Shown: one piece after another, positions 33,044 through 40,786 of the stretch
Position numbering within the stretch: the first letter of the stretch is position 1
Layout of the letters: each line of letters begins with the position of its first letter
Assembly (NCBI GenBank): GCA_945952225.1
Contig: CAMFHP010000069.1
Span: 1-42,402 of the forward strand
Length of the DNA stretch: 42,402 nt
Origin: an uncultured Myxococcaceae bacterium
GTDB taxonomy: Bacteria > Myxococcota_A > Polyangia > Polyangiales > Ga0077539
Direction of reading: 5' to 3'
The notes under the pieces: generated by a model
Told to the model about the DNA's origin: nothing
Database searches by the model: none
Seen by the model: only the letters and a program-made list of their open reading frames with translations
Position numbers and translations under genes: made by a program

Positions 33044-33049
33044 GCGTTA
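33044..33049 (-). promoter_or_regulatory. Weak candidate -10 (TAACGC) of the propeller-like gene
   Basis: GGTAACGCAGCAGTCC precedes the ATG at 33035 with an eight-base gap after the hexamer. The sixth base is C. Confidence 0.28.
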
Positions 33050-34549
33050 CCGCGAGCGGGCGCGCGCTGTCGACTTCACGGGCTCTCCGCGCAGGGCGCG
33101 ACCGAGACGACGGGCGGCCTCGGTGAGCGTGGGCTCGTCGTTGCCCGCGAAGCCGAGACGCAGCCAGGGCACATCGCGTCCGTCGAAGCGCATCGCGCGC
33201 GTGGGCTGAAGAAACACCCCGTGGTCGAGGGCGCGGGCGATCACCGCGTCGCTGCTGCGCTCCCCCGTGATGCGCGCCCAGAGCGCCATGCCCCCGCGCG
33301 GAAGCTCGTAGCGCAGGGCATCTCCCGCGTGCCTCTCCAGCGCGTCGACGAAGGAATCTCGACGCGACTGGTACACCCGCCGCGCGCGTCGTCCGTGGCG
33401 CGCGACCTCGCCCTCGTCGAGGAGCGTCGCGAGGGCCGCTTCGACGGCGTGATCGCCCTGACGGTCGGCGTACGCGCGGCGCGCGGCGAGGTGCTCGATG
33501 AGCGCGGCGGGGCCCACCACGAAGCCCGCGCGAAGGCCCGGCGCGAGGAGCTTCGAGAGCGTTCCCACGTAGGCCACGACGCCGTCGCGGTCGGCGCTCG
33601 CGAGGGGGAGCACGGGCCTGCCCTCGTAGTGAAACTCGTGGTCGTAGTCGTCTTCGATCACGCACACCCGATGGCGCCGCGCGAGCGCGAGGAGCGCCAG
33701 ACGCCGCGGCGACGCGAGCGACACCGTGGTCGGGTACTGATGGTGCGGCGTCACGTACACCGCCCGCACCGGACGCGCCTCGCAGAGCGCCGCGAGCGCG
33801 TCGACGTCGAGGCCCTGCGCGTCGACGGCAACGGGCGCGAGCTCGGCCCCCGTCGCACGAAAGGCCTCCCACGCAGGCGCGTAGCCCATGTGCTCCACCG
33901 CGATCACGTCGCCGGGACCGAGCAGCGCGCGGGCGAGGAGGTCGAGGCCCTGCTGGCTTCCGCGGGTGACGAGCACGTGGTCTTCGCGGGCGGCGACCCC
34001 GCGGCGCGACGAGAGCATCGCGGCGAGCGCGCGTCGGAGCGGGAGGTGTCCGCGCGGGTCGTTGTAGTCGAGGAGCGCGTTGTGCGAGCGACGGAGGGCC
34101 GTGCGCAGCGCGCGGGCGTAGAGGGCCGCGGGAAAGATCCCCACGTCGGGCGATCCGCCGAAGAGGGCGATGGCCCCCTGGGGCACGGCGCGGTCGCGGG
34201 TCGGCGGCGCGCGTCCGAGGGCGTAGGGCGGCGCCTCGGGAATGGCCTCGCGCACCGGCGCATCGGGCGCGAAGCGTCGGGCGGGGCGCGCGGGGAGCGT
34301 CTGCGCGATGCGGGTCGACGAGGCCGCGGCGGTCTCGATCCAGCCCTCGGCGCGCAGGGCGTCGTAGGCCGCGAGCACGGTGTTGCGATGCACGCCGAGC
34401 GAAGCCGCGAGCGTGCGCGAGCCCGGCAGCGCGTCGCCGGGACGGAGCCGTCCGCGGAGCACGTCGTCGGTGATGGCCGCGGCGATGCGCGAGAACATCG
34501 GCCCGTCACCCTCGTCGGGCGAAACCGTCGGAGACCAGTCGCGGTGCAC
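33047..34549 (-). CDS. MocR/PdxR-type regulator: GntR HTH fused to aminotransferase-like domain
   Basis: The protein has 500 residues. The GTG at 34549 is chosen because MocR proteins begin with a DW-P segment (here HRDWSPTV) before the HTH; the frame is open upstream without support. The winged HTH at about 17-85 shows LRGRLRPGDALPGSRTLAASLGVHRNTV. The C-terminal class-I aminotransferase-like domain (about 130-490) has DDYDHEFHYEG near 300 and the PLP lysine in GTLSKLLAPGLR near 333. MocR proteins sense PLP or amino compounds and usually regulate a divergent gene; here that is the PPOX-GNAT gene, with repeated sites in the 75 bp between. A vitamin B6 or amino-acid role is inferred. Confidence 0.88.
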   Translation of the reverse strand: MHRDWSPTVSPDEGDGPMFSRIAAAITDDVLRGRLRPGDALPGSRTLAASLGVHRNTVLAAYDALRAEGWIETAAASSTRIAQTLPARPARRFAPDAPVREAIPEAPPYALGRAPPTRDRAVPQGAIALFGGSPDVGIFPAALYARALRTALRRSHNALLDYNDPRGHLPLRRALAAMLSSRRGVAAREDHVLVTRGSQQGLDLLARALLGPGDVIAVEHMGYAPAWEAFRATGAELAPVAVDAQGLDVDALAALCEARPVRAVYVTPHHQYPTTVSLASPRRLALLALARRHRVCVIEDDYDHEFHYEGRPVLPLASADRDGVVAYVGTLSKLLAPGLRAGFVVGPAALIEHLAARRAYADRQGDHAVEAALATLLDEGEVARHGRRARRVYQSRRDSFVDALERHAGDALRYELPRGGMALWARITGERSSDAVIARALDHGVFLQPTRAMRFDGRDVPWLRLGFAGNDEPTLTEAARRLGRALRGEPVKSTARARSR

Positions 34550-34576
34550 GCCCCGAGCGTCGCGCCATCCCCCTCC

Positions 34577-34624
34577 TCTGGTCCATGGGAATTCTCCGAT
34601 CTGGTACTTCTGCACAGACCATCC
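34577..34624. promoter_or_regulatory. Candidate MocR operator: TCTGGT direct repeats
   Basis: TCTGGT occurs at 34577-34582 and 34600-34605, 23 bp apart (about two helical turns), and is followed by CAGACCATCC, a partial inverted copy. MocR regulators typically bind direct repeats spaced this way. The region is also the least GC-rich part of the divergent gap. Confidence 0.45.
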
Positions 34625-35704
34625 ATGGAGGCACAACCCGCCCCCATGCGACGCGAAGACTATCGGATGGACCGGGACGCGGCCCTGCGCCTGCTCGAAC
34701 GCGCCCCCTACGTGCACATGGCCTCGACCGATGGTGAGGGACGCCCCGTGCTCCGCGCCCTCCACGCCGTGGTGTGCGACGGATGGCTGTGCTTCCACGG
34801 CGCGCCCGTCGGCGAGAAGTGCTCCGTGCTGGGCCGCGAGGCGGTGTTCAGCGCCGAAGAGGTCATCGCCGAGGTGCCGAGCTACTGGAGCGACCCGGTG
34901 CTCGCGTGCCCCGCGACGACGCTCTACCTCAGCGCCCACGTGCGCGGCGTGGTCGACGAGATCACCGTGCCCGAGACCCGCGCGCGGGTGCTCCAGGCGC
35001 TCATGGGACGCTTTCAGCCCGAGGGCGGCCACGCCCCCGTCGACGTCGCCGACCCGCGGTACACGAAGCAGGTCGCGGGGCTCCTCGTGGCGGGCGTTCG
35101 CCTCGACGCGCTCGACGGCAAGGGCAAGCTCGCGCAGAACCGCACGCCGCCGAAGATCGTGGCGCTCGTCGAGAACCTCTGGTCCCGCGGCCGTGACGGC
35201 GACGCGCGCGCGGCGGCCCTCGTGATGCGCGCGAACGCCACGGTTCCACGGCCCGCACGCTTCGTGGGACCGGAGGGCGTCGCGCTCGAACCGGCCTTCG
35301 AAGACGACGCGCTGCCCGACGTGTGCGCGCTCCTCCGCGACACCTACTGGCACGCGGGACGGAGCCCCGACGCAGACCTCGCCGACGCGCACCGGGCGAG
35401 CGCGGCGTGGGTGGGCGCGCGCGATGAACACGGCGCGGTGATCGCGTCGGCCCGCGCGGTGAGCGACGGCGTTCGCTACGCCTACGTGGCCGACGTGGTG
35501 GTGCATCCCGCGTGGCGCGGACGGGGTGTGGGCGCGGCGGTGATGACGCTGCTGCTCGACCATCCGCGCGTGCGCAGGGTGTCGCGCGTCGAGCTCGCGA
35601 CCCGCGACGCGATGGCCTTCTACGCGGCGATGGGCTTCGTCGAAACGGGGCGCGCTGCCAACGGCGCGTATGAGCGCGTCACGATGGCGTTGCGTCGGGG
35701 GTGA
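34625..35704 (+). CDS. PPOX-like FMN-binding domain fused to GNAT acetyltransferase
   Basis: The protein has 359 residues. The ATG at 34625 is the first start; 34646 is an alternative. Residues 10-205 form a pyridoxamine-5'-phosphate-oxidase-like flavin-binding domain of the split-barrel type (APYVHMASTDGEGRPVLRAL, LCFHGAPVGEKCSVL, then CPATTLYLSAHVRG and YTKQVAGLLVAGVRLDAL). Residues 220-359 form a GNAT domain with the acetyl-CoA-binding V-HPAWRGRGVGAAVM motif and the terminal FYAAMGFVETGRA. The divergent MocR regulator suggests control by PLP or a related amine. A possible role is detoxifying or modifying an amino compound through linked redox and acetylation steps. Which substrate is acted on is not visible. 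Confidence 0.83.
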   Translation: MEAQPAPMRREDYRMDRDAALRLLERAPYVHMASTDGEGRPVLRALHAVVCDGWLCFHGAPVGEKCSVLGREAVFSAEEVIAEVPSYWSDPVLACPATTLYLSAHVRGVVDEITVPETRARVLQALMGRFQPEGGHAPVDVADPRYTKQVAGLLVAGVRLDALDGKGKLAQNRTPPKIVALVENLWSRGRDGDARAAALVMRANATVPRPARFVGPEGVALEPAFEDDALPDVCALLRDTYWHAGRSPDADLADAHRASAAWVGARDEHGAVIASARAVSDGVRYAYVADVVVHPAWRGRGVGAAVMTLLLDHPRVRRVSRVELATRDAMAFYAAMGFVETGRAANGAYERVTMALRRG

Positions 35705-35788
35705 TGTTCCGTCACCCGGGCGCAGAGACCGCTGCGCGGGGGTTGCGACGCATGGCGATCCGCTGTTAGAGGCGACCTCCAACTCCCC

Positions 35789-37090
35789 ATGAAGCGCACG
35801 ACGGCCTCGATCTTCACGCTCCTCTCCGTGGTCTCGCTGGTCGGATGCGGCACCGACGCAGCCCCCGACGCCACGGGCGGCGAGGCCCTCGTGCGGCAGT
35901 ACCAGTGCGGGAGCTGCCACGGCGGCGATCCCCTCGCGGGCGCGAGCACGCCGGTGGTGGGCACCATGGCCTACGGCCCGAACCTCACGCCCGACCGCGA
36001 GACCGGCCTCGGCGCGTGGACCGACGAGCAGATCATCCGCGCCATCCGCACCGGCGTCGACGACGAGGGCCACGAGCTCTGCCCCGCGATGCCGCGGTAC
36101 GCGCAGCTCACCGACGCGCAGGCGCAGGCCATCGTGCGCTACCTCCGCGACCTGCTCGCGATCAACCGCACCTCGATCGAGAGCCAGTGCAGCGACCCCG
36201 ACGCGGGCGACGATGCGGGCGAGGACGCCTCCGTCGACAGCGCCGTCGAAGACACCGCGGTGGTCGACAGCGCGACGCCCGATGCGACCGCCGATCGCCC
36301 CACGCAGCCCGATGCCTCCGTCGCCGATGCGACCGTCGACGCCGCGGTGGACGCACGCGCCGATGCCGCGCTCGACGCACGCGCCGACGCCACGCTCGAC
36401 GCACGCGCCGACGCCGCCACCGACGCCCGCACCGATGCCACGCTCGATGCACGCGCCGACGCCGCCACCGATGCACGCGCCGACGCCGCGCTCGATGCAC
36501 GCGCCGACGCCGTCGCCGACGCGCGCGCCGACGTGGCGAGCGATGCGCGCACCGACGTTCCGCCCGTCGATGGTGGGCCCCTCGGGTGCCACCCCGTGAT
36601 CAACGAGTTCCAGACCGGCGTGACGGGACGCGGCACCAACGAGTGGGTCGAGCTCTACAACCCGTGCGCCACGGCGATCTCGCTCGCGGGATGGCGCCTC
36701 GGATACCGCGCGGCGGCCAACACCTCGCCCCTCACCGCGATGGATGCGGCGATCCTCTTCACGTTCTCGACGCAGTCGATGGCGCCGGGCGCGTACCTGC
36801 TCCTCGCGGGCGCGGGCTACACGGGCATGGTCGACGCGCGCCTCGCGAGCGGCCTCGGTGAAACGGGCGGCGGCGTGGCGCTCCGTCGCGCCGATGGCGT
36901 CGTGGCCGACTCCGTGGGCTGGGGAACGGCCACCAACCTCTTCGTCGAGACCCGCGCCTGCGCGGCCCCGATGACCACCGCCGCGCCGGGCACCTCGATG
37001 GCCCGCACGCCCGACGGCACCGACACGAACAACAACATGGCCGACTTCCGCGCCGACACGACGCCGACGCCGCGCGCGGCCAACCGCTGA
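35789..37090 (+). CDS. Lipoprotein with cytochrome c domain, Asp/Ala repeat and lamin-tail domain
   Basis: The protein has 433 residues. The signal peptide ends SLVGC with Cys20. A small class-I cytochrome c domain (about 28-125) has CGSCH at 40-44 and a late methionine-containing segment (ELCPAMPRYAQL), a candidate axial ligand. Residues 140-260 are Asp/Ala-rich, containing nine octapeptides of the DARADAAL type. From about residue 265 to the end lies a lamin-tail (LTD) domain (PVINEFQTG, NEWVELYNPCATAISLAGWRL), a beta-sandwich common in secreted bacterial proteins. It is probably a surface redox protein on a flexible stalk. TTAGAG about 16 nt before the ATG could be the promoter. Confidence 0.82.
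   Translation: MKRTTASIFTLLSVVSLVGCGTDAAPDATGGEALVRQYQCGSCHGGDPLAGASTPVVGTMAYGPNLTPDRETGLGAWTDEQIIRAIRTGVDDEGHELCPAMPRYAQLTDAQAQAIVRYLRDLLAINRTSIESQCSDPDAGDDAGEDASVDSAVEDTAVVDSATPDATADRPTQPDASVADATVDAAVDARADAALDARADATLDARADAATDARTDATLDARADAATDARADAALDARADAVADARADVASDARTDVPPVDGGPLGCHPVINEFQTGVTGRGTNEWVELYNPCATAISLAGWRLGYRAAANTSPLTAMDAAILFTFSTQSMAPGAYLLLAGAGYTGMVDARLASGLGETGGGVALRRADGVVADSVGWGTATNLFVETRACAAPMTTAAPGTSMARTPDGTDTNNNMADFRADTTPTPRAANR
36350..36565 (+). repeat. Nine 24-bp tandem repeats inside the cytochrome/lamin-tail gene
   Basis: Nine copies of a 24-bp unit encode octapeptides DARADAAL, DARADATL, DARADAAT, DARTDATL, DARADAAT, DARADAAL, DARADAVA, DARADVAS and DARTDVPP. Unit ends drift towards the 3' side. 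The exact multiple of 24 keeps the frame, so copy-number change would alter linker length only. Confidence 0.85.
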
Positions 37091-37098
37091 GCAACCCA

Positions 37099-37428
37099 TC
37101 AGCCCAGCGTCTCGCGCCGGATGCGTCGCCAGAGCGCTTCGTCGCCCGCCACGAGGCGCAGCTTCTCGTCGCGCGTACGCTGCTTGAGCGCGTACTCCAG
37201 GCGGCGCGCGTCGGTGGCCGTCTGCCGCGTGCGCGTCCACGCGACGGTGACCGGCAGGCGCGCGCGGGTGTACTTCGCGCCGCGACCGTTGTTGTGGGCG
37301 GCGAGGCGCGCGTCGAGGTCGTGGGTGATGCCCGCGTAGAGGCTCCCGTCGGCGCAGCGGAGCAGGTAGATCGTCCATCGCGCGTCGTCGTCGTCGCGGC
37401 CCACGGGCGCACCGTACGCAACGCGCAC
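37099..37428 (-). CDS. GIY-YIG domain protein (UPF0213-like)
   Basis: This 109-residue protein has a GTG start at 37428. The GIY-YIG core begins at about residue 18 with WTIYLLRCADGSLYAGITHDL, which contains both tyrosines of the motif (YLL and YAG). It continues with HNNGRGAKYTRARLPV and the helix RRLEYALKQRTRDEK that supplies the conserved glutamate. This is the size and order of stand-alone UPF0213 (YhbQ-like) nucleases, which have reported DNA-nicking activity in some members. It lies between the cytochrome/lamin-tail gene (convergent, 8 bp away) and the divergent ABC ATPase gene. It is not linked to a mobile element here. Confidence 0.88.
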   Translation of the reverse strand: MRVAYGAPVGRDDDDARWTIYLLRCADGSLYAGITHDLDARLAAHNNGRGAKYTRARLPVTVAWTRTRQTATDARRLEYALKQRTRDEKLRLVAGDEALWRRIRRETLG

Positions 37429-37475
37429 GCGGCCGTCGACAGTGTGCGCGCGGTGCTGCTATCGAGGCGCGACCG

Positions 37476-38468
37476 ATGATCTCCGTGCGCTCGCTCGTGA
37501 AGGAGTACCGCGTGCCCGTGCGCCCCCCGGGCGTGGCCGCCGCGCTGCGGGCGCTGGTGCATCGCGAGCACCGCGTGGTGAAGGCCGTCGCGGGTGTCGA
37601 CTTCGACCTTCGCGCGGGCGAGCGCGTGGGCTTTCTCGGTCCCAACGGCGCGGGCAAGACCACGACGCTCAAGTGTCTCGCGGGGCTGCTCACGCCGACC
37701 TCGGGCGAGGTGCGCGTCGACGGCCACGAGCCCGCGCGCCGCGACGACGGGTTCCTCCGCGCGATCACCCTCGTGGCGGGCCAGAAGCAGCAGCTCCTCT
37801 GGGACCTCGCGCCCGTCGAGACCTTCGCGCTCAACCGCGCGATCTACGATGTTCCCCTCGACGAGTACCGCCGCACGCTCGACGAGCTGGTGGCGCTGCT
37901 CGACCTCGCGCCCGTGCTCGACAAGCCCGTGCGTCAGCTCTCGCTCGGCGAGCGGATGAAGTGCGAGCTCGCGGCGGCGCTGCTCCATCGACCGCGCGTG
38001 CTCTTTCTCGACGAGCCCACGGTGGGCCTCGACGTGCTCATGCAGGCCGCCGTGCGCCGCTTCGTGAAGGCCTACAACGAGCGCCACGGGGCCACGGTGA
38101 TCCTCACGTCGCACGCGATGGACGACGTCACCGCCCTGTGCCCGCGCATCCTGGTGATCAACCACGGGCGCATCGTGTACGACGGCTCGCGCGAGGCCCT
38201 CGTGGCGAGGGTGCGTCCCGGTCGGCGCGTGACGCTGCGGCTCTCGTCGCCCGCGACCGACGACGCCCTCGCGGCCCTCGATCAGACGGGCGCGAAGGTC
38301 ACCGCGCGCAGCGACCACGAGCTCGTGCTCCAGGTGCCACAACGGAGCCTCGCCGACGCCGTGTCGCTCGCCCTCGCGCGCTGCGCCATCGACGACCTCA
38401 CCGTCGAAGAACCGCCCCTCGACGAGGTGCTCGCCGAGCTCTTCGCACAGCCCGGAGCCGACGCGTGA
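37476..38468 (+). CDS. ABC-2 transporter ATP-binding protein
   Basis: The protein has 330 residues. Walker A is GPNGAGKTT at 55-63, the Q-loop is near 103, the signature LSLGER is at 155-160, Walker B is RVLFLDE at 174-180, and the switch His is in LTSHAMDD near 207. After the ATPase domain comes a short accessory domain of about 90 residues. The protein fits the DrrA/CcmA-type ATPases of ABC-2 exporters. The next gene overlaps its stop (GTGA) and encodes the first permease. TATCGA 10 nt before the ATG is a possible -10. The exported substrate could be a polysaccharide, lipid or drug and cannot be told from sequence. Confidence 0.9.
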   Translation: MISVRSLVKEYRVPVRPPGVAAALRALVHREHRVVKAVAGVDFDLRAGERVGFLGPNGAGKTTTLKCLAGLLTPTSGEVRVDGHEPARRDDGFLRAITLVAGQKQQLLWDLAPVETFALNRAIYDVPLDEYRRTLDELVALLDLAPVLDKPVRQLSLGERMKCELAAALLHRPRVLFLDEPTVGLDVLMQAAVRRFVKAYNERHGATVILTSHAMDDVTALCPRILVINHGRIVYDGSREALVARVRPGRRVTLRLSSPATDDALAALDQTGAKVTARSDHELVLQVPQRSLADAVSLALARCAIDDLTVEEPPLDEVLAELFAQPGADA

Positions 38469-39280
38469 GCGAGGCCGCGGCGAGGCTTCCGTGGGGCTCG
38501 AAGGCGCTGGCGCTTCTGCGCGTGGGGCTCTCGTCGGCGGTGGCGTACCGCGGCGAGTTCTTCGTGTGGATCCTCACCACGAACATGCCCCTGGTGATGC
38601 TCGCGCTCTGGACGCGCGTGGCCGCCGACGGGCCCGTGGGTCGCTTCGGCGCGCGCGATTTTGCGGCGTACTTTCTGGGCGCGCTGCTCGTGCGGTTCCT
38701 CACGGGGAGCTGGGTGGTGTGGGAGATGAACTTCGCGATCCGCGACGGCTCGCTCCGCACGCGGCTGCTGCGACCGCTCCATCCGTTTTTGCATTACGCG
38801 GCCGACAACCTCGCGCAGATCCCGCTCCGGCTGGTGGTGGCCGCGCCCATCGCGCTCGCGCTGGGCCTCGTCGCGGGGCCGTCGCGGCTCACGCACGACC
38901 CGGTGCAATGGGCGCTGCTGCCTGTGACGCTCGCGGGCGCGTGGGCGCTGGTCTACTGCGCGATGCTGGCCGTCGCGACGCTCGCGTTCTTCGCCGAGTC
39001 GGCCCTCTCGGTGTGGGAACTCTGGATGGCCCTGGGCTACGTGCTCTCGGGCTACCTCGTGCCCATCGAGCTGCTGCCCGCGGGGATGCGCGCCGTCGCC
39101 GCGTGGCTGCCCTGGCGCTACACCCTCGCGCTCCCGCTCGACACGCTCCTCGGCCACGTCGACCGCGCGGCCACGCTCCGCGGACTCGCCGCGCAGCTCG
39201 CGTGGACGGCCACGTTTCTCATCGCCGCCCGCGCCCTCTGGACCCGCGGATTGAAGCGCTATGAGTCCTTCGGTGGCTGA
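38465..39280 (+). CDS. ABC-2 family transporter permease 1
   Basis: The protein has 271 residues. The GTG at 38465 overlaps the ATPase stop (GTGA). It has about six hydrophobic segments, including FFVWILTTNMPLVMLALW, FAAYFLGALLVRFL, LVVAAPIALALGLVAG, ALLPVTLAGAWALVYCAML, LWMALGYVLSGYLVPIELL and LAWTATFLIAARAL. A cytoplasmic GSLRTRLLRPLHPFLHY coupling segment lies between the second and third. The family is the DUF990/ABC2_membrane_6 type, which normally comes as a pair. The second permease is at 39938, with the flaG-like gene inserted between them, so the exporter is probably heterodimeric and the unit is interrupted. Confidence 0.85.
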   Translation: MSEAAARLPWGSKALALLRVGLSSAVAYRGEFFVWILTTNMPLVMLALWTRVAADGPVGRFGARDFAAYFLGALLVRFLTGSWVVWEMNFAIRDGSLRTRLLRPLHPFLHYAADNLAQIPLRLVVAAPIALALGLVAGPSRLTHDPVQWALLPVTLAGAWALVYCAMLAVATLAFFAESALSVWELWMALGYVLSGYLVPIELLPAGMRAVAAWLPWRYTLALPLDTLLGHVDRAATLRGLAAQLAWTATFLIAARALWTRGLKRYESFGG

Positions 39281-39384
39281 GCCCTCCCCCCACCGTCACC
39301 CCCTCCGCGCCCAATCTCTGAACTCGTCCGTGCTCCATTCTTTCGTGCGTCACTTCTTTGACGGCCATCGATTCGATGAAGCGC

Positions 39385-39390
39385 TAGGTT
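39385..39390 (+). promoter_or_regulatory. Possible -10 (TAGGTT) before the flaG-like gene
   Basis: TAGGTT lies 63 nt before the ATG at 39454, with TTTGACGG at 39356-39363 as a loosely spaced -35. This 173-bp gap (39281-39453) shows no other feature. GAAGGAG precedes the ATG at the usual distance, so this mRNA has a normal leader. Confidence 0.3.
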
Positions 39391-39453
39391 CGGCTCGATG
39401 CCTGATCCGATGCTTCACCCGATGCGCTGAACGCACCCCGAAGGAGTACGCCG

Positions 39454-39909
39454 ATGCAAGTCACCCCCGTCTCTCACTACGTTCAGGCCGCCAGCAGCAC
39501 CCCGGTTACGCCCGTTCCTTCGGCCTCGGCGACGTCGTCGGTTCAGTCGGCCACGACGCCCGCTGCGAAGTCGTCGCGACCGTCGGCGCCGGCTGCGCGG
39601 GCCTCGTCGCCGGCCGCGCGCAACTCGTCGCCCGATGTGAGCGCGCCGCAAGACGACCCCTCGTCGGAGCAGTCTCCGAAGGTCACCCGCGAGTTCGCCA
39701 ACCAGCTCGCGAAGAACCTCTCGAAGGTGGTCTCGGCCGTGACGCCGAGCGTGACCTTCGCCGTCGACGACCAGTCCGATCGCATGGTGATCCGCGTGCT
39801 CGATCGCAGCACCCACGAGCTCATCCGGCAGATCCCGTCGGAGGAGATGCTCCAGCTCGCGCGCTCGCTCGACGACATGCGCGGGCTCCTCGTGAACAAG
39901 ACCGCCTGA
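39454..39909 (+). CDS. flaG: FlaG-family protein
   Basis: The protein has 151 residues. Residues 12-75 are Ser/Pro/Ala-rich (SSTPVTPVPSASATSS), longer than usual for FlaG. Residues 76-151 match FlaG closely: a helix VTREFANQLAKNLSKVV, then VTFAVDDQSDRMVIRVLD, HELIRQIPSEEMLQLARSLD, and the terminal MRGLLVNKT. In flagellated bacteria FlaG affects filament length. No flagellar gene is near, and relatives of this organism often lack flagella, so it may serve another envelope structure or be a remnant. Its GAAGGAG ribosome site is the strongest in this part of the window. It lies between two permease genes of one ABC exporter. Confidence 0.85.
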   Translation: MQVTPVSHYVQAASSTPVTPVPSASATSSVQSATTPAAKSSRPSAPAARASSPAARNSSPDVSAPQDDPSSEQSPKVTREFANQLAKNLSKVVSAVTPSVTFAVDDQSDRMVIRVLDRSTHELIRQIPSEEMLQLARSLDDMRGLLVNKTA

Positions 39910-39911
39910 CG

Positions 39912-39917
39912 TATCCT
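39912..39917 (+). promoter_or_regulatory. Possible -10 (TATCCT) of permease 2
   Basis: TATCCT follows the flaG stop by two bases and precedes the ATG at 39938 by 20 nt, with GGAGGT just before the start. The second permease therefore could be expressed from its own promoter. Confidence 0.35.
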
Positions 39918-39937
39918 GTCACCCTCGGAGGTGGCCC

Positions 39938-40726
39938 ATGAGCCGCTACCTCCGCCTCCTCGGCGTGCAGCTCCGCGCCTCGCTCGCCCAGGCCGCACAG
40001 TATCGGGTGGACTTTCTTCTCGGCGCGCTGCTCAGCGTGTTCTGGTCCGGCGCCGCGGTCACGCCGCTGCTCGTGGTCTACACCCGCCGCCCCACGCTCG
40101 GCGGATGGACGCGCCCCGAAGCCCTCCTCGTCGTCGCGTTCTTCACCCTGTTGAAGGGCGTGATCCAGGGCGCCATCGAGCCCTCGGTGACCAACACCGT
40201 GGAGCACCTTCGCAAGGGCACGCTCGACTTCCTGCTGCTCAAGCCCGCCGACGCGGAGTTTCTCGTGAGCACCACGCGGCTCCAGCCCTGGCGCGCCACC
40301 GACCTCGCGGGCGGCATGGTCCTCCTCGCGTGGGCGCTCCACGACCTCGCGCGGCCGGTCACCCTCGCCGCGATGGGCGCCGCGCTGTGCCTCGTGGGCG
40401 CGGCCACGGCGATCCTGCACTCGCTCTGGATCCTCGTCGTCGCGCTGGCCTTCGTGACCGTGAAGGTCGACAACCTCGCGTTCCTTCTCGGGAGCATCTA
40501 CGACGCCGCGCGCTGGCCTGCGACGGTGTGGCGCGGCGCGCTCGCGTGGGTGTTCACCCTGGTGATTCCCCTCGCGGTGATGACCACGTACCCCGCGCTC
40601 GCCCTGCTCGGACGCCTCGACCTCGCGCACGGCCTCGGCGCCCTCGCCCTCGCCGCGGCCTTCGTCACCGTCGCGCGCCTCGTGTGGACGCGCAGCATCC
40701 GCAACTACACCAGCGCGGGCGGCTGA
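39938..40726 (+). CDS. ABC-2 family transporter permease 2
   Basis: The protein has 262 residues and six predicted TM segments, including YRVDFLLGALLSVFWSGAAV, ALLVVAFFTLLKGVI, ALCLVGAATAILHSLWILVV, VFTLVIPLAVMTTYPALALL and a last one ending LVWTRSIRNYTSAGG. The cytoplasmic EHLRKGTLDFLLLKPADAEFL segment matches the coupling loop of the DUF990 family and mirrors LRTRLLRPLHPFLHY of permease 1. Both proteins end in a WTR-(x3-4)-Y motif. It is likely the heterodimer partner of permease 1 with the ATPase at 37476. A strong GGAGGT site precedes the start. Confidence 0.85.
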   Translation: MSRYLRLLGVQLRASLAQAAQYRVDFLLGALLSVFWSGAAVTPLLVVYTRRPTLGGWTRPEALLVVAFFTLLKGVIQGAIEPSVTNTVEHLRKGTLDFLLLKPADAEFLVSTTRLQPWRATDLAGGMVLLAWALHDLARPVTLAAMGAALCLVGAATAILHSLWILVVALAFVTVKVDNLAFLLGSIYDAARWPATVWRGALAWVFTLVIPLAVMTTYPALALLGRLDLAHGLGALALAAAFVTVARLVWTRSIRNYTSAGG

Positions 40727-40786
40727 TCGCCCTCGCGGACAATTTGGGCGCCCCCGCGCCTTCGTGGAACCATCGCCGCTCCGCCC

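Noticed and set aside
36350-36565. CRISPR-like array
   Set aside because: Units are contiguous 24-mers without spacers and encode an in-frame octapeptide linker.
34550-37834. Minus-strand continuation of the MocR frame, and a similar plus-strand extension before the PPOX-GNAT gene (33221-34624)
   Set aside because: Both cross well-supported genes on the other strand and have shadow composition; MocR and PPOX domains start normally at 34549 and 34625.
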